Shown here: positions 1-8,135 of the stretch, in pieces
How the letters are laid out: every line of letters begins with the position of its first letter
How positions within the stretch are numbered: the stretch's first letter is position 1
From: Hyphomonadaceae bacterium UKL13-1
GTDB taxonomy: Bacteria; Pseudomonadota; Alphaproteobacteria; Caulobacterales; Aquidulcibacteraceae
Direction: 5' to 3'
Length of the DNA: 64,000 nt
Assembly: GCA_001602435.1 (NCBI GenBank)
Contig: CP012156.1
Location: 2,004,001 to 2,068,000, forward strand
Notes under the pieces: model-generated
Database searches by the model: none
The model's input: the letters and a program-made list of their open reading frames with translations, nothing else
Told to the model about the DNA's origin: nothing
Position numbers and translations under genes: made by a program

Positions 1-2918
1 TCTTCGGGACGGCGGTCCATCAGATAGAGTGCGGCCAGATCGGTTGCGACCTGAGATTTCGAGAAGCCTTCCAAGCGCTTATCGACTTGGTGCTGCAGCA
101 ATTGCGTGGCTTGTGGCAAGAGATCGAGCGCGACCAAACGCTCGGCAAGGCCACGCACCATGCGGTCGCCATCTGGGCCGATGGGGGCCAAGGTCCGGAA
201 GTCGTAGAACAGGGCCAGAGCTTGGATCGGGTCCATGCCATCGGCACCGCCCTCAAGGAACAGGAATTTAAACTGCTGGAACAAGTCATCGCGCAGGCGA
301 CGGGCCGCAGGCAGGTCTGGTCGCAAGGTCGATGCGCTGGCCATGGTCGTCAAGCCAGAGCGAATATCACCGGCTTGAATGTAAAGGCCGCCCAAGCGGC
401 GCAGAATATCCAATTCCAAATCATCGCCGCGCCACGTGTAGCGCAAGGCATCGAGTGCCTTGATCGACTCAATGGCCGGAATTTTGCCACTCGATTCGCC
501 GAGATTTGCCTTCTCATAGGCAGCGCGCGCCGCAATCTCGCGGTCAGGGGCTGTTGCGAGCTTGGTCAGCGCGACCAAGGCTTCATTGACCCGGCCAGTG
601 GCCCCCATCGCACGGGCAGCCAAAAGAGCAGCTTGCAATTGGGTCAGGCTGTCTTGGGCTTCGCGTTGCGCGCTGCTCCCCGTCATGGAGGCCAAAGCGC
701 CATCGCCGAGTTCAAGCGCTGCATTGCCATTGGCAATGTTAAAGCGGGCACGATACTCAGGCTCGAAATTCTGCAGCGCTGTCTTGCCGCGCTCAAAGCG
801 GACGCGAGCTTCGCTAGAATTGCCGCTCATCTGGGCGGCAAGCCCCGCCCAAAGTTGGGCGGCGGGATCTTCGGCTACTTCTGGCTCACTCAACAAATCC
901 AGCGCCGCCTTGCCATGCCCGCCCATCAATGTGGCGATGCCTTCCAAGGCCAGCAATTCCGGTGACCGCTCAAGGGCTGGAACATCTGAGCGCAATTGCC
1001 GGATGACGCCTGAAGCCTCCGCGCCCAAATCCCACGCGACAAGGAAGCGTGCCAGATCCAAGCGCGCGGTAATCTTATTATTGGTGTCACCCAATTCAAT
1101 CGCAGCTTTGCGGCGCAATTTATTGAGGTTGTTGGTGAAATCGGCTTTTGGGCCCAAGCGCCAAGTCTTAAAGTCAATGAAGCCGGGTGCGGTCGCAGGA
1201 CCAGCGCCTAATTCGTCTTCTGGGGCCAAGCCCGACAAGGCCATGCCTTGCGGACGCACCAAGACAAAGCCATCGACATCACGCCGTAAGGCGAAATCAT
1301 CGGTCCGGGGCACCACCACCAAACCGTGGAAGGTTTCAGGCAGCACGGCTTCCAAATAAGATCGCTGTGTGCCCAAGCTGCTATTGGGGCCTAAGGCGAG
1401 ACCGATCAACAAGGTGTCGCCCACGGCTGGATCGGTGATCATGCCCGTTGCTGCGCCATCGGGCACCAAGGCCTTTACCCGCGATGTGCCGTCTAGAGCT
1501 TGTTCGCGCACCAAACCAATCGATCGACCGGCCGCTTGCTTTTGTGGAGAAAGAACAACTTTCCACTTCGGTCCAAAAGAAGTTGGTGTTGCTTGAACTT
1601 CAGGCGGCGCAACGATCCGAATGCCTGAAACCCCCTCGCCGCGGACCTTCTCAATTCGGCTGACAAACTTGCCACTGGGCACGCGACCCACATCCATATC
1701 GGCCGCTGTCGCAAACAGCACATAGATGGAATCACCGCGCCGATACACTGCCGCTGGGGCTGGGGTTTCAAAATCAAACTCCAGTTGCAATTCCTTACCG
1801 ACCATCGCGCTACTCATGCGGACGCGACCAGATGGCGCGGGATCTGGCCGCTGGGCCAGCTGCGCCTCAGCATCCATTTCACTGGCTTGAGCTTCTGCGG
1901 TCTTAGCTTCAGGTGGCGTCCCGTCGGTTTCACCGGCCTTTGGATCTTTCAAAGCGCCCTGCTTGCCCGCAACCGACTTAGGCTCAGGTGAGCCAATCTT
2001 GCCGCCAGCCTCGTCTTGTAATGCCTGAATCGTATCGGGGTTTGCCCCTTCGGGCAGAATATCGATGAGGATCGCATTGCCGTCGCGGCTGTGACGAACA
2101 ACGCTGCCTGGGGCAACATCGAGCAGAAAGGACGAATCTGTATCGGAATTATAGCGCGCGGCATCCTCAACCCGCGCGGGCGGACGGTTCCGGATTGCGG
2201 CGGTATCAAAGGCAAATTTTCCCGGTAACGCAATCGCTAAGCGGTCGCCGCGACGCGCATAGCCATGCGCAGGCAGCGGGAACTGATTGCCCACATGCGA
2301 CAGGCGCAAACGCGTGAATTCCTTGGCCTCAAACACATCGACTTGAATCTTCGGTGCACCAACCGGTGCCGCCCCATTGATCATTTTCTTTGGCGGACCA
2401 GACTCATCGACGGGGCCTTCGCCGGCCTTATCAGCTGTATTGGCAGCGGCCACGGCCTTAGCTTCGCCTTCAAAGGGCGGTGGCGCTTCGGCATTTGACA
2501 TCACGAAGTCAAAGGCTTGCACATTGCCGACACGGCTGGTGATCACACGAGTTGGCTGGAGCAGGGCAACCCGAATGGTGCGCTTGTCGGTGCTGAGTGC
2601 GGCTGAGGCCACAAAATCAGGTGCGCCTTTGGCAAAGGCCGTTGGATCAGCCTCTATCGCTCGCGGCAAGCGGATCATGGCCAAGCCATTATTGGGTGTG
2701 GCAACTGCAGTGGCGGAAAGATTGGTACCAGCAGGCCAAGCGATCAATAGGCGGGCGTAAGTTGTATCTTGGCTGGACGAGAGCGTGACGCCTTTGAGGC
2801 CTGCCAGCGCCGAGGGTGCAGCACCGCCTGCAGGCGCGGCGTTTTGGCCATAGGCCATCTGTGGCGACGCAAGTGCCACACAGACAACATAAGCAAGTAA
2901 CCGACGCAATTTGGCCAT
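1..2918 (-). CDS. Large secreted TPR-like protein at the flagellar locus (C-terminus beyond window)
   Basis: The frame is open from an ATG at 2918 to the left edge, giving at least 972 residues; the stop lies outside the window. The N-terminus is a Sec signal peptide (MAKLRRLLAYVVCVALAS, then a cleavable PQMAYGQN stretch), so the protein is exported to the periplasm or outer membrane. The first ~600 residues are mixed beta/loop with a charged Ala/Pro/Lys/Glu-rich spacer near residues 310-345. From ~residue 600 the sequence becomes a repeated Ala/Leu helical pattern typical of TPR arrays. It lies 140 bp downstream of the MotE-like gene on the same strand, with a possible sigma-54 site of its own, so a role in flagellar assembly, placement or motility is inferred from context only. 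No enzymatic motif was seen. The reading frame is certain, the function is not. Confidence 0.8.
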   Translation of the reverse strand, partial: MAKLRRLLAYVVCVALASPQMAYGQNAAPAGGAAPSALAGLKGVTLSSSQDTTYARLLIAWPAGTNLSATAVATPNNGLAMIRLPRAIEADPTAFAKGAPDFVASAALSTDKRTIRVALLQPTRVITSRVGNVQAFDFVMSNAEAPPPFEGEAKAVAAANTADKAGEGPVDESGPPKKMINGAAPVGAPKIQVDVFEAKEFTRLRLSHVGNQFPLPAHGYARRGDRLAIALPGKFAFDTAAIRNRPPARVEDAARYNSDTDSSFLLDVAPGSVVRHSRDGNAILIDILPEGANPDTIQALQDEAGGKIGSPEPKSVAGKQGALKDPKAGETDGTPPEAKTAEAQASEMDAEAQLAQRPDPAPSGRVRMSSAMVGKELQLEFDFETPAPAAVYRRGDSIYVLFATAADMDVGRVPSGKFVSRIEKVRGEGVSGIRIVAPPEVQATPTSFGPKWKVVLSPQKQAAGRSIGLVREQALDGTSRVKALVPDGAATGMITDPAVGDTLLIGLALGPNSSLGTQRSYLEAVLPETFHGLVVVPRTDDFALRRDVDGFVLVRPQGMALSGLAPEDELGAGPATAPGFIDFKTWRLGPKADFTNNLNKLRRKAAIELGDTNNKITARLDLARFLVAWDLGAEASGVIRQLRSDVPALERSPELLALEGIATLMGGHGKAALDLLSEPEVAEDPAAQLWAGLAAQMSGNSSEARVRFERGKTALQNFEPEYRARFNIANGNAALELGDGALASMTGSSAQREAQDSLTQLQAALLAARAMGATGRVNEALVALTKLATAPDREIAARAAYEKANLGESSGKIPAIESIKALDALRYTWRGDDLELDILRRLGGLYIQAGDIRSGLTTMASASTLRPDLPAARRLRDDLFQQFKFLFLEGGADGMDPIQALALFYDFRTLAPIGPDGDRMVRGLAERLVALDLLPQATQLLQHQVDKRLEGFSKSQVATDLAALYLMDRRPE

Positions 2919-2955
2919 CTGGTCTCTAAGTCAGATCTCTTATTCTCGCCGCTAA

Positions 2956-2970
2956 GCCACGTCTGGCCCA
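2956..2970 (-). promoter_or_regulatory. Possible sigma-54 promoter for the TPR-like gene
   Basis: The minus strand reads TGGGCC-N5-TGGC. It keeps the GG and GC dinucleotides ten bases apart that define -24/-12 promoters, but has three mismatches to TGGCAC-N5-TTGC. It would start transcription roughly 25 bp before the ATG at 2918. This is a weak match supported mainly by the flagellar context. Confidence 0.3.
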
Positions 2971-3058
2971 GTTTCTGGAGAAATCTGCTTATGCCTGAAT
3001 CCGGTTAAGTTCCCCTTACCAGTTATGTCGACGTGGTAGAGGCTGAATTGCCGTCAAA

Positions 3059-4045
3059 TTAGGCTTTGGGACGTTGTGCAGGGTCAGCCGGAGCCTGTCC
3101 TGTTGCCGCTTTGGCCGCAGGCTGCGGGGTCGATGGGTTGTTCGGAGCCTTTGGCGTCGGTGCGCGCGGTGCCGTTGGTCCCGCCCCTGCAGGACCTGTA
3201 CCCTTTGCATCCAAGGCGGCATTGGCCGCTGCTGAACCTTTTGGAGCAGGACCGCCTTTGGCCTGGTTATTCAATGCCGCTTGTTGGCCCGGTGCTTTGG
3301 CGGGCGGCGCTTTAGCGGCAGGGGCTTTAGCTGCAGGGGGCGTTGCAGCAGGCGCAGCTGGGGCGGCCGCATTTTGAGGTGCAGGTGGTGGATTGCCAGC
3401 CATGACCGGCAAGGTCGGCGCGTCGATCTCGGCCAAGCGGCGGGTGACTTCGCGCGCACGTTCTGGTGACATTTTCGCCAGAATAAGCGAGAGCGGCTGC
3501 TCTTTCATTTTCTGCGCAATTTTCAACAAGACTTCGGTGTCCAAGCCTTCCCAGACAGCGGCGGCATCCTTGGGCTTCATTTTCTCATAGACGCGCACGA
3601 GCGAGGTGATGCGTTGAGATTCCAAATCATCAACTTGACCCAACAGCTTCTGAAGATTGCCTTCTACTGCCTTCAAGGCATTCATACGCTCTTGGATTTT
3701 GGCATCGGTATTGGCGAGCAAGTTCTCCCGCGTGACAATATCGCGCTCGCGCGTGTCGAGCGTTTGACGACGCTCTTGCAAGGTCTGCAGCAAGCGGAAT
3801 TCAGCAGCACTAATGCCCGCTTCTTTGGCCAAATCGACTGGCAAACACATAGGTGGCCCGGCCTTGGGCGCGGCAGCCCCGCCCGCTGGTGTGGCCGCAT
3901 CAACCGGTGCGGCAGCTTCCTTCTTCGCAGGTTCCCCTGCAGCCATGGCATTGGTCGCATCAAAAGCAACGCGGCCGACTTGTGCCAAGCCGACCACGCC
4001 CAAACCTAAAGCCAAAGCCGTTAAAGGCCGAAGCTTAAATTTCAT
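3059..4045 (-). CDS. MotE-like protein (MgtE N-domain, coiled coil)
   Basis: This 328-residue protein starts MKFKLRPL. The ATG at 4045 overlaps the upstream stop as ATGA, which decides the start over an in-frame candidate five codons earlier. An N-terminal hydrophobic segment (about residues 8-28) serves as signal or anchor. A short Ala/Pro linker and a long charged coiled coil (about 80-150) follow, then an MgtE-N-like helical domain containing KMKPKDAAAVWEGL and KMSPERAREVTRRL (about 155-205). The last ~110 residues are low-complexity Ala/Pro/Lys. MotE in rhizobia is a periplasmic chaperone for the motility protein MotC, and relatives are standard neighbours of fliM/fliL in alphaproteobacteria. 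It is the last gene of the fliL-fliM-pflI-like operon, so a role in motor or flagellar assembly is likely. Confidence 0.75.
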   Translation of the reverse strand: MKFKLRPLTALALGLGVVGLAQVGRVAFDATNAMAAGEPAKKEAAAPVDAATPAGGAAAPKAGPPMCLPVDLAKEAGISAAEFRLLQTLQERRQTLDTRERDIVTRENLLANTDAKIQERMNALKAVEGNLQKLLGQVDDLESQRITSLVRVYEKMKPKDAAAVWEGLDTEVLLKIAQKMKEQPLSLILAKMSPERAREVTRRLAEIDAPTLPVMAGNPPPAPQNAAAPAAPAATPPAAKAPAAKAPPAKAPGQQAALNNQAKGGPAPKGSAAANAALDAKGTGPAGAGPTAPRAPTPKAPNNPSTPQPAAKAATGQAPADPAQRPKA

Positions 4046-4476
4046 CTCAAACCACCCCATGTTTCGGCCAACGGGCGAGCACGCCGCGTCAACTGGAAAT
4101 CTTCTTCTACTTCTTCTTCATCCCAACGCAGGTCGCGTTTTTGACGAACAGGTGCTGGCTCAGGCGCAGGGGCCGGCTTAATCTCGACGGCCCGCGCCGT
4201 TGTGACCAGAAATTTCAAGGCCTCAGCGGTCGCCCGCGCTTCTTCGATGCTGCGCTGCAGGTCTTCGCCTGCTGCTTCCGACACCGACCTTAAGGCCACC
4301 ACAGAGGCTTCTGCACGACCAACAGCAAGCGCCAGCTCTGCTGCGGCGGCGGCGACGCCATCCTTACCTTCGCGCAGGGCAGTGATTTTGCGGTCCAATC
4401 GGATGCACAAAACCGCGACGGCCAACATCGCAACCGCCAAAATAATCTGCGCAATGGGGATATAAAGGTCGGTCAT
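4042..4476 (-). CDS. PflI-like single-pass membrane protein of the fliL-fliM operon
   Basis: A 144-residue protein starting MTDLYIPIAQ; its ATG overlaps the fliM stop as ATGA. One N-terminal membrane helix (about residues 6-25, IILAVAMLAVAVLCI) is followed by a basic stop-transfer patch (RLDRK) and an Ala-rich cytoplasmic coiled coil. A short proline-rich stretch (KPAPAPEPAPV) precedes a charged tail. Position after fliM, topology and the proline-rich segment match PflI of Caulobacter, a bitopic protein needed for polar flagellar placement. The name rests on synteny and architecture, not on alignment, and the proline-rich part is shorter than the word proline-rich would suggest. It is translationally coupled at both ends. 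Confidence 0.6.
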   Translation of the reverse strand: MTDLYIPIAQIILAVAMLAVAVLCIRLDRKITALREGKDGVAAAAAELALAVGRAEASVVALRSVSEAAGEDLQRSIEEARATAEALKFLVTTARAVEIKPAPAPEPAPVRQKRDLRWDEEEVEEDFQLTRRARPLAETWGGLR

Positions 4477-5615
4477 TGCTTCATCAGCTCCCGTCTTGCC
4501 GAGTTTGTAAGAGGCCCATCCAGAGACAAGGCAATCGCACGGCCCATCTTGCCCATGCGCCCCTTGGTCAAAGCAATCTGCCCGCAACGTAATTCCACGC
4601 TGCCATCTGGGGGTTGGTTCAAGAACACGGTTTCGCCGACCTTCAAGTTCAACAAGCGGCCGAGTGGCACCGGCAATTCATCGAGGACTGCTTCAACCTG
4701 CATGTCCGTCGACCAAAGTTCGGTAGCCAAGTGGCCTTCCCAAATATTATCCCGGCCAAATTTCTCACCCATGAATTGTTGGATGAGCATTTTACGGATC
4801 GGTTCAAGCGTTGCATAAGGAAGAAGGAGTTCAACGCGTCCGCCACGGTCTTCCATGTCGATGCGCATTTTGATCATGATCGCGGCGTTGGCAGGGCGCG
4901 CAATCGCGGCAAAGCGCGGGTTGGTCTCGATCCGGTCCAGTGAGAAATCAACCTGCTTCAAAGGTTCAAACGCGGCTTGCATATCTTGCAAGATGACCTC
5001 GATCATCCGCGTCACCAGCATGCGCTCAATCGTCGTATAGGGGCGGCCTTCGATGCGCATCGCGGTTGTGCCACGACGTCCGCCCAAAAGAACGTCCACA
5101 ATTGAGTAAATCAGATTGGAATCAACAGTCATCAGACCGTAATTGTCCAATTGCTCGGCGCGGAAAACCGCCAAAATAGCCGGCAACGGAATAGAGTTCA
5201 GATAATCGCCAAACCGGATCGACGAGATGTGGTCGAGCGAGACTTCGACGTTGTCAGAGGTGAAGTTACGCAAGCTGGTGGTCATCAACCGCACCAAGCG
5301 GTCGAAGACGATTTCCAACATGGGTAGACGTTCGTAGGAAACCAGCGCGGAGTTGATGATCCCGCGGATGCCGTTCTTCTCGTCGCTATCATCATCGCCG
5401 AGGTCAAAGCCCAACAGCGAGTCGATTTCGTCTTGGTTCAGAACCCGTTCGGCACCAATGGCAGAGGCTGAAATGGTTTTGCCGGTTTCCCCGCCAACCA
5501 TGGCTTCCCATTCGGCGGCAAACGCATCATCGCCGCCACCGGCACCACCACCATCGCCCATGGCTTCGGCTTCCCAAGCCGCCGCCATAGCATCTTGATC
5601 GAGATCATCCGCCAT
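4473..5615 (-). CDS. fliM: Flagellar motor switch protein FliM
   Basis: 380 residues. FliM forms the cytoplasmic C-ring, binds CheY-P and sets rotation direction. The conserved EIDSLL-type motif (LNQDEIDSLLGF) sits at residues 59-70 instead of at the extreme N-terminus, because an acidic Gly/Ala/Trp-rich extension of ~55 residues precedes it. The CheC-like middle domain spans roughly 85-280 and the C-terminal SpoA (FliN-like) domain roughly 290-370 (VGETVFLNQPPDG and following). The start overlaps the fliL stop by one base (TAATG), so the pair is coupled. The N-terminal extension contains two related WEA-M segments (see findings). Confidence 0.97.
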   Translation of the reverse strand: MADDLDQDAMAAAWEAEAMGDGGGAGGGDDAFAAEWEAMVGGETGKTISASAIGAERVLNQDEIDSLLGFDLGDDDSDEKNGIRGIINSALVSYERLPMLEIVFDRLVRLMTTSLRNFTSDNVEVSLDHISSIRFGDYLNSIPLPAILAVFRAEQLDNYGLMTVDSNLIYSIVDVLLGGRRGTTAMRIEGRPYTTIERMLVTRMIEVILQDMQAAFEPLKQVDFSLDRIETNPRFAAIARPANAAIMIKMRIDMEDRGGRVELLLPYATLEPIRKMLIQQFMGEKFGRDNIWEGHLATELWSTDMQVEAVLDELPVPLGRLLNLKVGETVFLNQPPDGSVELRCGQIALTKGRMGKMGRAIALSLDGPLTNSARRELMKQ

Positions 5616-6259
5616 TATTGAACCAACATTTCTTCGATGAGCACCGCATCAACTTGTGCCGGCGCAATCGCCAGATTGACCCGCTTCAGAAGCTCGAGCT
5701 GCAACCGCGAATAACCGGCCGAACCCGCAATATCTTCCATGCGAAGCTCGCGTAGAAAGCCGGTATATTGGTCGAGAATGCGCGGCAGGAGCGGCTCAAT
5801 CGTCTCTGCCGTCTCCATATCCTTGGCTTGCAAGGTCAAACGAAGCTTTAGATAGGCCGGACGACTGTCAGCCGTGGCAATGTTGACGATCAGGTCTGGC
5901 AACGTGACGAAGCCTTCGCCATTGGGACCTTCAGCCAGCTTAATGCCGCCCTCGCCGTCCTTCTTGTCACCGCCTTTTTCGTCCTTGCCTTTTTCCTTCT
6001 TCTTCTCGTCTTTTTTCTTCTTTTCGTCTTCCTTGCCTTTTTCACCTTTCGCGTCAGCGACAGCAGCAGGCTTCTTCGCAAAGACTAGGAAATAGGCCGC
6101 AGCTCCGCCGCCGCCCAAAAGCAAGATCGCGGGCAGAACGATGAAGAGGATCAGCTGCTTGCCGGCAAGCTTCTTCTTGCCACCAGTGCCTTCCTCCCCT
6201 TCGGCGCCATCTGCGCCTTCAGGAGGGGCCTCACCCTTTTTCTCTTTCTTACCGGCCAT
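5615..6259 (-). CDS. fliL: Flagellar basal-body-associated protein FliL
   Basis: 214 residues. FliL is an inner-membrane protein around the basal body that supports stator function. A basic cytoplasmic tail (about 1-33) leads into one membrane helix (about 35-60, ILFIVLPAILLLGGGGAAAY). A very long Lys/Glu/Asp-rich linker (about 68-110, almost pure KKEKGKDEK-type sequence) follows, then the stomatin-like periplasmic FliL domain starting GFVTLPDLIVNIAT and ending IEEMLVQ. It is first in the minus-strand operon with fliM, the pflI-like and motE-like genes, and divergent from flgF across 321 bp. The charged linker is longer than in most FliL proteins but is in frame and ends in a normal domain. 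Confidence 0.96.
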   Translation of the reverse strand: MAGKKEKKGEAPPEGADGAEGEEGTGGKKKLAGKQLILFIVLPAILLLGGGGAAAYFLVFAKKPAAVADAKGEKGKEDEKKKKDEKKKEKGKDEKGGDKKDGEGGIKLAEGPNGEGFVTLPDLIVNIATADSRPAYLKLRLTLQAKDMETAETIEPLLPRILDQYTGFLRELRMEDIAGSAGYSRLQLELLKRVNLAIAPAQVDAVLIEEMLVQ

Positions 6260-6374
6260 CAGATTCTCTCACTGGCTTGAGCGGCCCCCGACTCAGCGGG
6301 CACGCATGGGCGTTTCTGTACCGGGTGAGTTAAGCCAATCGTGGTTAATGAAATGTCACCAAATCTTAACCATG

Positions 6375-6389
6375 CGGCAAAAACTGCCG
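6375..6389. promoter_or_regulatory. ftr-like palindrome (candidate FlbD site)
   Basis: CGGCA-AAAAC-TGCCG is a perfect 5-bp inverted repeat around a 5-base spacer, ~105-120 bp upstream of the sigma-54 promoter of flgF. That is the usual distance for an enhancer. Caulobacter flagellar sigma-54 promoters are activated (and some earlier promoters repressed) by FlbD bound at ftr elements of similar GC-rich dyad character. The identification is inferred from symmetry and position. Confidence 0.45.
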
Positions 6390-6492
6390 AGAGGCCGGTC
6401 GAAATCGCCCATCATGGCGGTTTTTTCACGGCATCATCTGCCCAAGTCGACTGCCATCCATTTTAGAATATTGAATTTTAATGATTAATTCT

Positions 6493-6508
6493 TGGCCCAG
6501 CTCTTGCA
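6493..6508 (+). promoter_or_regulatory. Sigma-54 promoter of the flgFGAH operon
   Basis: TGGCCC-AGCTC-TTGCA differs at one base from the sigma-54 consensus TGGCAC-N5-TTGCA. The GG and GC pairs have correct spacing. A transcript would begin near 6520, leaving a ~60-base leader before the flgF ATG at 6581. Sigma-54 control fits genes for rod and hook parts made after the switch and export apparatus. Confidence 0.75.
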
Positions 6509-6580
6509 AGGTATAGGGCCTGGCTCAGAGAATTTGGTGCCAAAGCGCATCGTGGGCTCACCTAGAAGGTAGACATAGAG

Positions 6581-7318
6581 ATGGACAATACACTTCTCAT
6601 CACTCTTTCGGCTCAAAATGCCCTGCGGCGACAAATGGATGTCGCGGCAAACAATATGGCGAACGTCTCCACGGCTGGCTTCAAGTCAGAATCGGTCCTG
6701 TTTGAGCCGGTTATTCGCCGCCCCGCCTCCATCGCCGAAAGGCCCAAAACGGTTGAGTTTGTCCGCGACTATACGATTGCACGGGATTTCCGGCCTGGAG
6801 CTTTGCAGCGCACCGATAATCCGCTTGATTTCGCTTTGGCGGGCGAAGGCTATTTCACAGTCCAAACGCCGCAAGGCAATGCCTACACCCGCGACGGCCG
6901 CTTCCAAATGGACACGCAAGGCCGCATCGTAACCGGTGACGGTCGCCCCGTTCTCGACACCACTGGCCAACCCATCACCTTAGACATTACCCAAGGCGAG
7001 CCTTTGGTCGCGAAAAATGGGTCCATCCAACAAAATGGCGTGACCGTGGCCCAACTGGGCATCGCGCGCTTTGACCGCCCCGGTGCGCTCGACAAAGTCG
7101 GCGACAATCTCTGGCGGCCTACGGGCGAAGCGGCACAAGCCGCCGCCGATCCCCAAGTCGTCCAAGGCATGATTGAGGGCTCCAATGTCGTCGCGGTGAC
7201 AGAGCTCACCCGCATCATGGAAATTAGCCGCGCTTTTGAGAGCGCAACCCGCCTGCAAAAACAAACTGAGGACTTGCGTGGCCGAGCGATTGAACGTCTC
7301 GCCCGAGTTCAAACCTAA
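6581..7318 (+). CDS. flgF: Flagellar proximal rod protein FlgF
   Basis: 245 residues. FlgF is one of the proximal rod subunits exported through the flagellar secretion system and polymerised in the periplasm. The N-terminal rod/hook signature ANNMANVSTAGFK and the C-terminal heptad helix (VTELTRIMEISRAFESATR) are both present, and the length is normal. It lacks a Sec signal, as expected for a type III flagellar substrate. It is first in a plus-strand operon with flgG, 21 bp upstream, and carries the sigma-54 promoter in front. Confidence 0.96.
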   Translation: MDNTLLITLSAQNALRRQMDVAANNMANVSTAGFKSESVLFEPVIRRPASIAERPKTVEFVRDYTIARDFRPGALQRTDNPLDFALAGEGYFTVQTPQGNAYTRDGRFQMDTQGRIVTGDGRPVLDTTGQPITLDITQGEPLVAKNGSIQQNGVTVAQLGIARFDRPGALDKVGDNLWRPTGEAAQAAADPQVVQGMIEGSNVVAVTELTRIMEISRAFESATRLQKQTEDLRGRAIERLARVQT

Positions 7319-7339
7319 TCTGACTAAAGGACCAAGCAT

Positions 7340-8128
7340 ATGCGCTCTATGAATATCGCAGCTACCGGCATGTTGGCCCAACAGCTCAATGTTGAAGTCA
7401 TTTCGAACAACATCGCCAACATGAACACCACGGGCTTTAAGCGCCAACGCGCCGAGTTTCAGGATTTGATCTATCAAAACCTCGAACGCCCTGGTGCCAC
7501 GACGTCGGACTCCGGCACGATTGACCCAACTGGGGTCCAAGTCGGTTACGGGGTGAAAACAGGTTCGGTCTATCGCATCGCCGAGCAAGGCAGCCTGACG
7601 CGCACCGACAACAAATATGACATGGCCATCAATGGTCGCGGCTATTTCCAAGTCCTGCTGCCAGACGGGCGGACGGCCTACACGCGCGCAGGCAATTTCT
7701 CGTCGTCGCCAACGGGGCAGATCGTGACGGGTGATGGCTATATCGTGCAGCCTGAAATTCAGATCCCAGACGGAGCCCTCGACTTTTCCATTTCGCCTTC
7801 CGGTCAAGTCCAAGCCATTATCTCTGGCCAAACGGCACCTCAGGATCTGGGCCAGATTACCCTAGCAGGCTTTGTGAACCCAGCGGGCTTAGAAGCCTTG
7901 GGCGACAATCTGTTGGTGGAAACCGCTGCCTCTGGGCCTGCGACCATTGGCAACCCGACTGGACCAGGTCTTGGCTCGATCAACCAGAATTATGTGGAAG
8001 CCTCCAACGTCAATCCGGTGTTTGAGATTTCAGCCCTCATCATCGCCCAGCGCGCCTATGAGATGAATTCGAAGGTTATCAATGCCACCGATGAGATGAT
8101 GCAAGCCACATCTCAAGTCCTCCGGTAA
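7340..8128 (+). CDS. flgG: Flagellar distal rod protein FlgG
   Basis: 262 residues, the usual FlgG length. It builds the distal rod that passes through the peptidoglycan and outer-membrane rings. The N-terminal signature SNNIANMNTTGFKRQ, the central DYDMAINGRGYF-like segment (here YDMAINGRGYFQVLLPDG) and the C-terminal helix VNPVFEISALIIAQRAYEMN are all intact. A good ribosome site (AAAGGACC) precedes the ATG. It sits between flgF and flgA. Confidence 0.98.
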   Translation: MRSMNIAATGMLAQQLNVEVISNNIANMNTTGFKRQRAEFQDLIYQNLERPGATTSDSGTIDPTGVQVGYGVKTGSVYRIAEQGSLTRTDNKYDMAINGRGYFQVLLPDGRTAYTRAGNFSSSPTGQIVTGDGYIVQPEIQIPDGALDFSISPSGQVQAIISGQTAPQDLGQITLAGFVNPAGLEALGDNLLVETAASGPATIGNPTGPGLGSINQNYVEASNVNPVFEISALIIAQRAYEMNSKVINATDEMMQATSQVLR

Positions 8129-8135
8129 GGCGTAG

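Larger units (their letters stand above)
6260..6580. other. Divergent flagellar control region between fliL and flgF
   Basis: This 321 bp stretch has no gene. It holds the ftr-like palindrome at 6375-6389 and the sigma-54 promoter at 6493-6508. It also has several TTAA tetranucleotides, including one TTAACCAT at 6366-6373 that resembles half of a CtrA site. No full TTAA-N7-TTAA box was found here. The two operons probably share this region for stage-dependent flagellar transcription. Confidence 0.6.

Noticed and set aside
87..1359. Overlapping plus-strand frames across the left end
   Set aside because: They oppose the long signal-peptide-bearing minus-strand frame and have Arg/Ala-rich shadow composition.
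6350..6500. CtrA-type sites between fliL and flgF
   Set aside because: Several TTAA tetranucleotides and one TTAACCAT occur but none has the N7 spacing of a full box.
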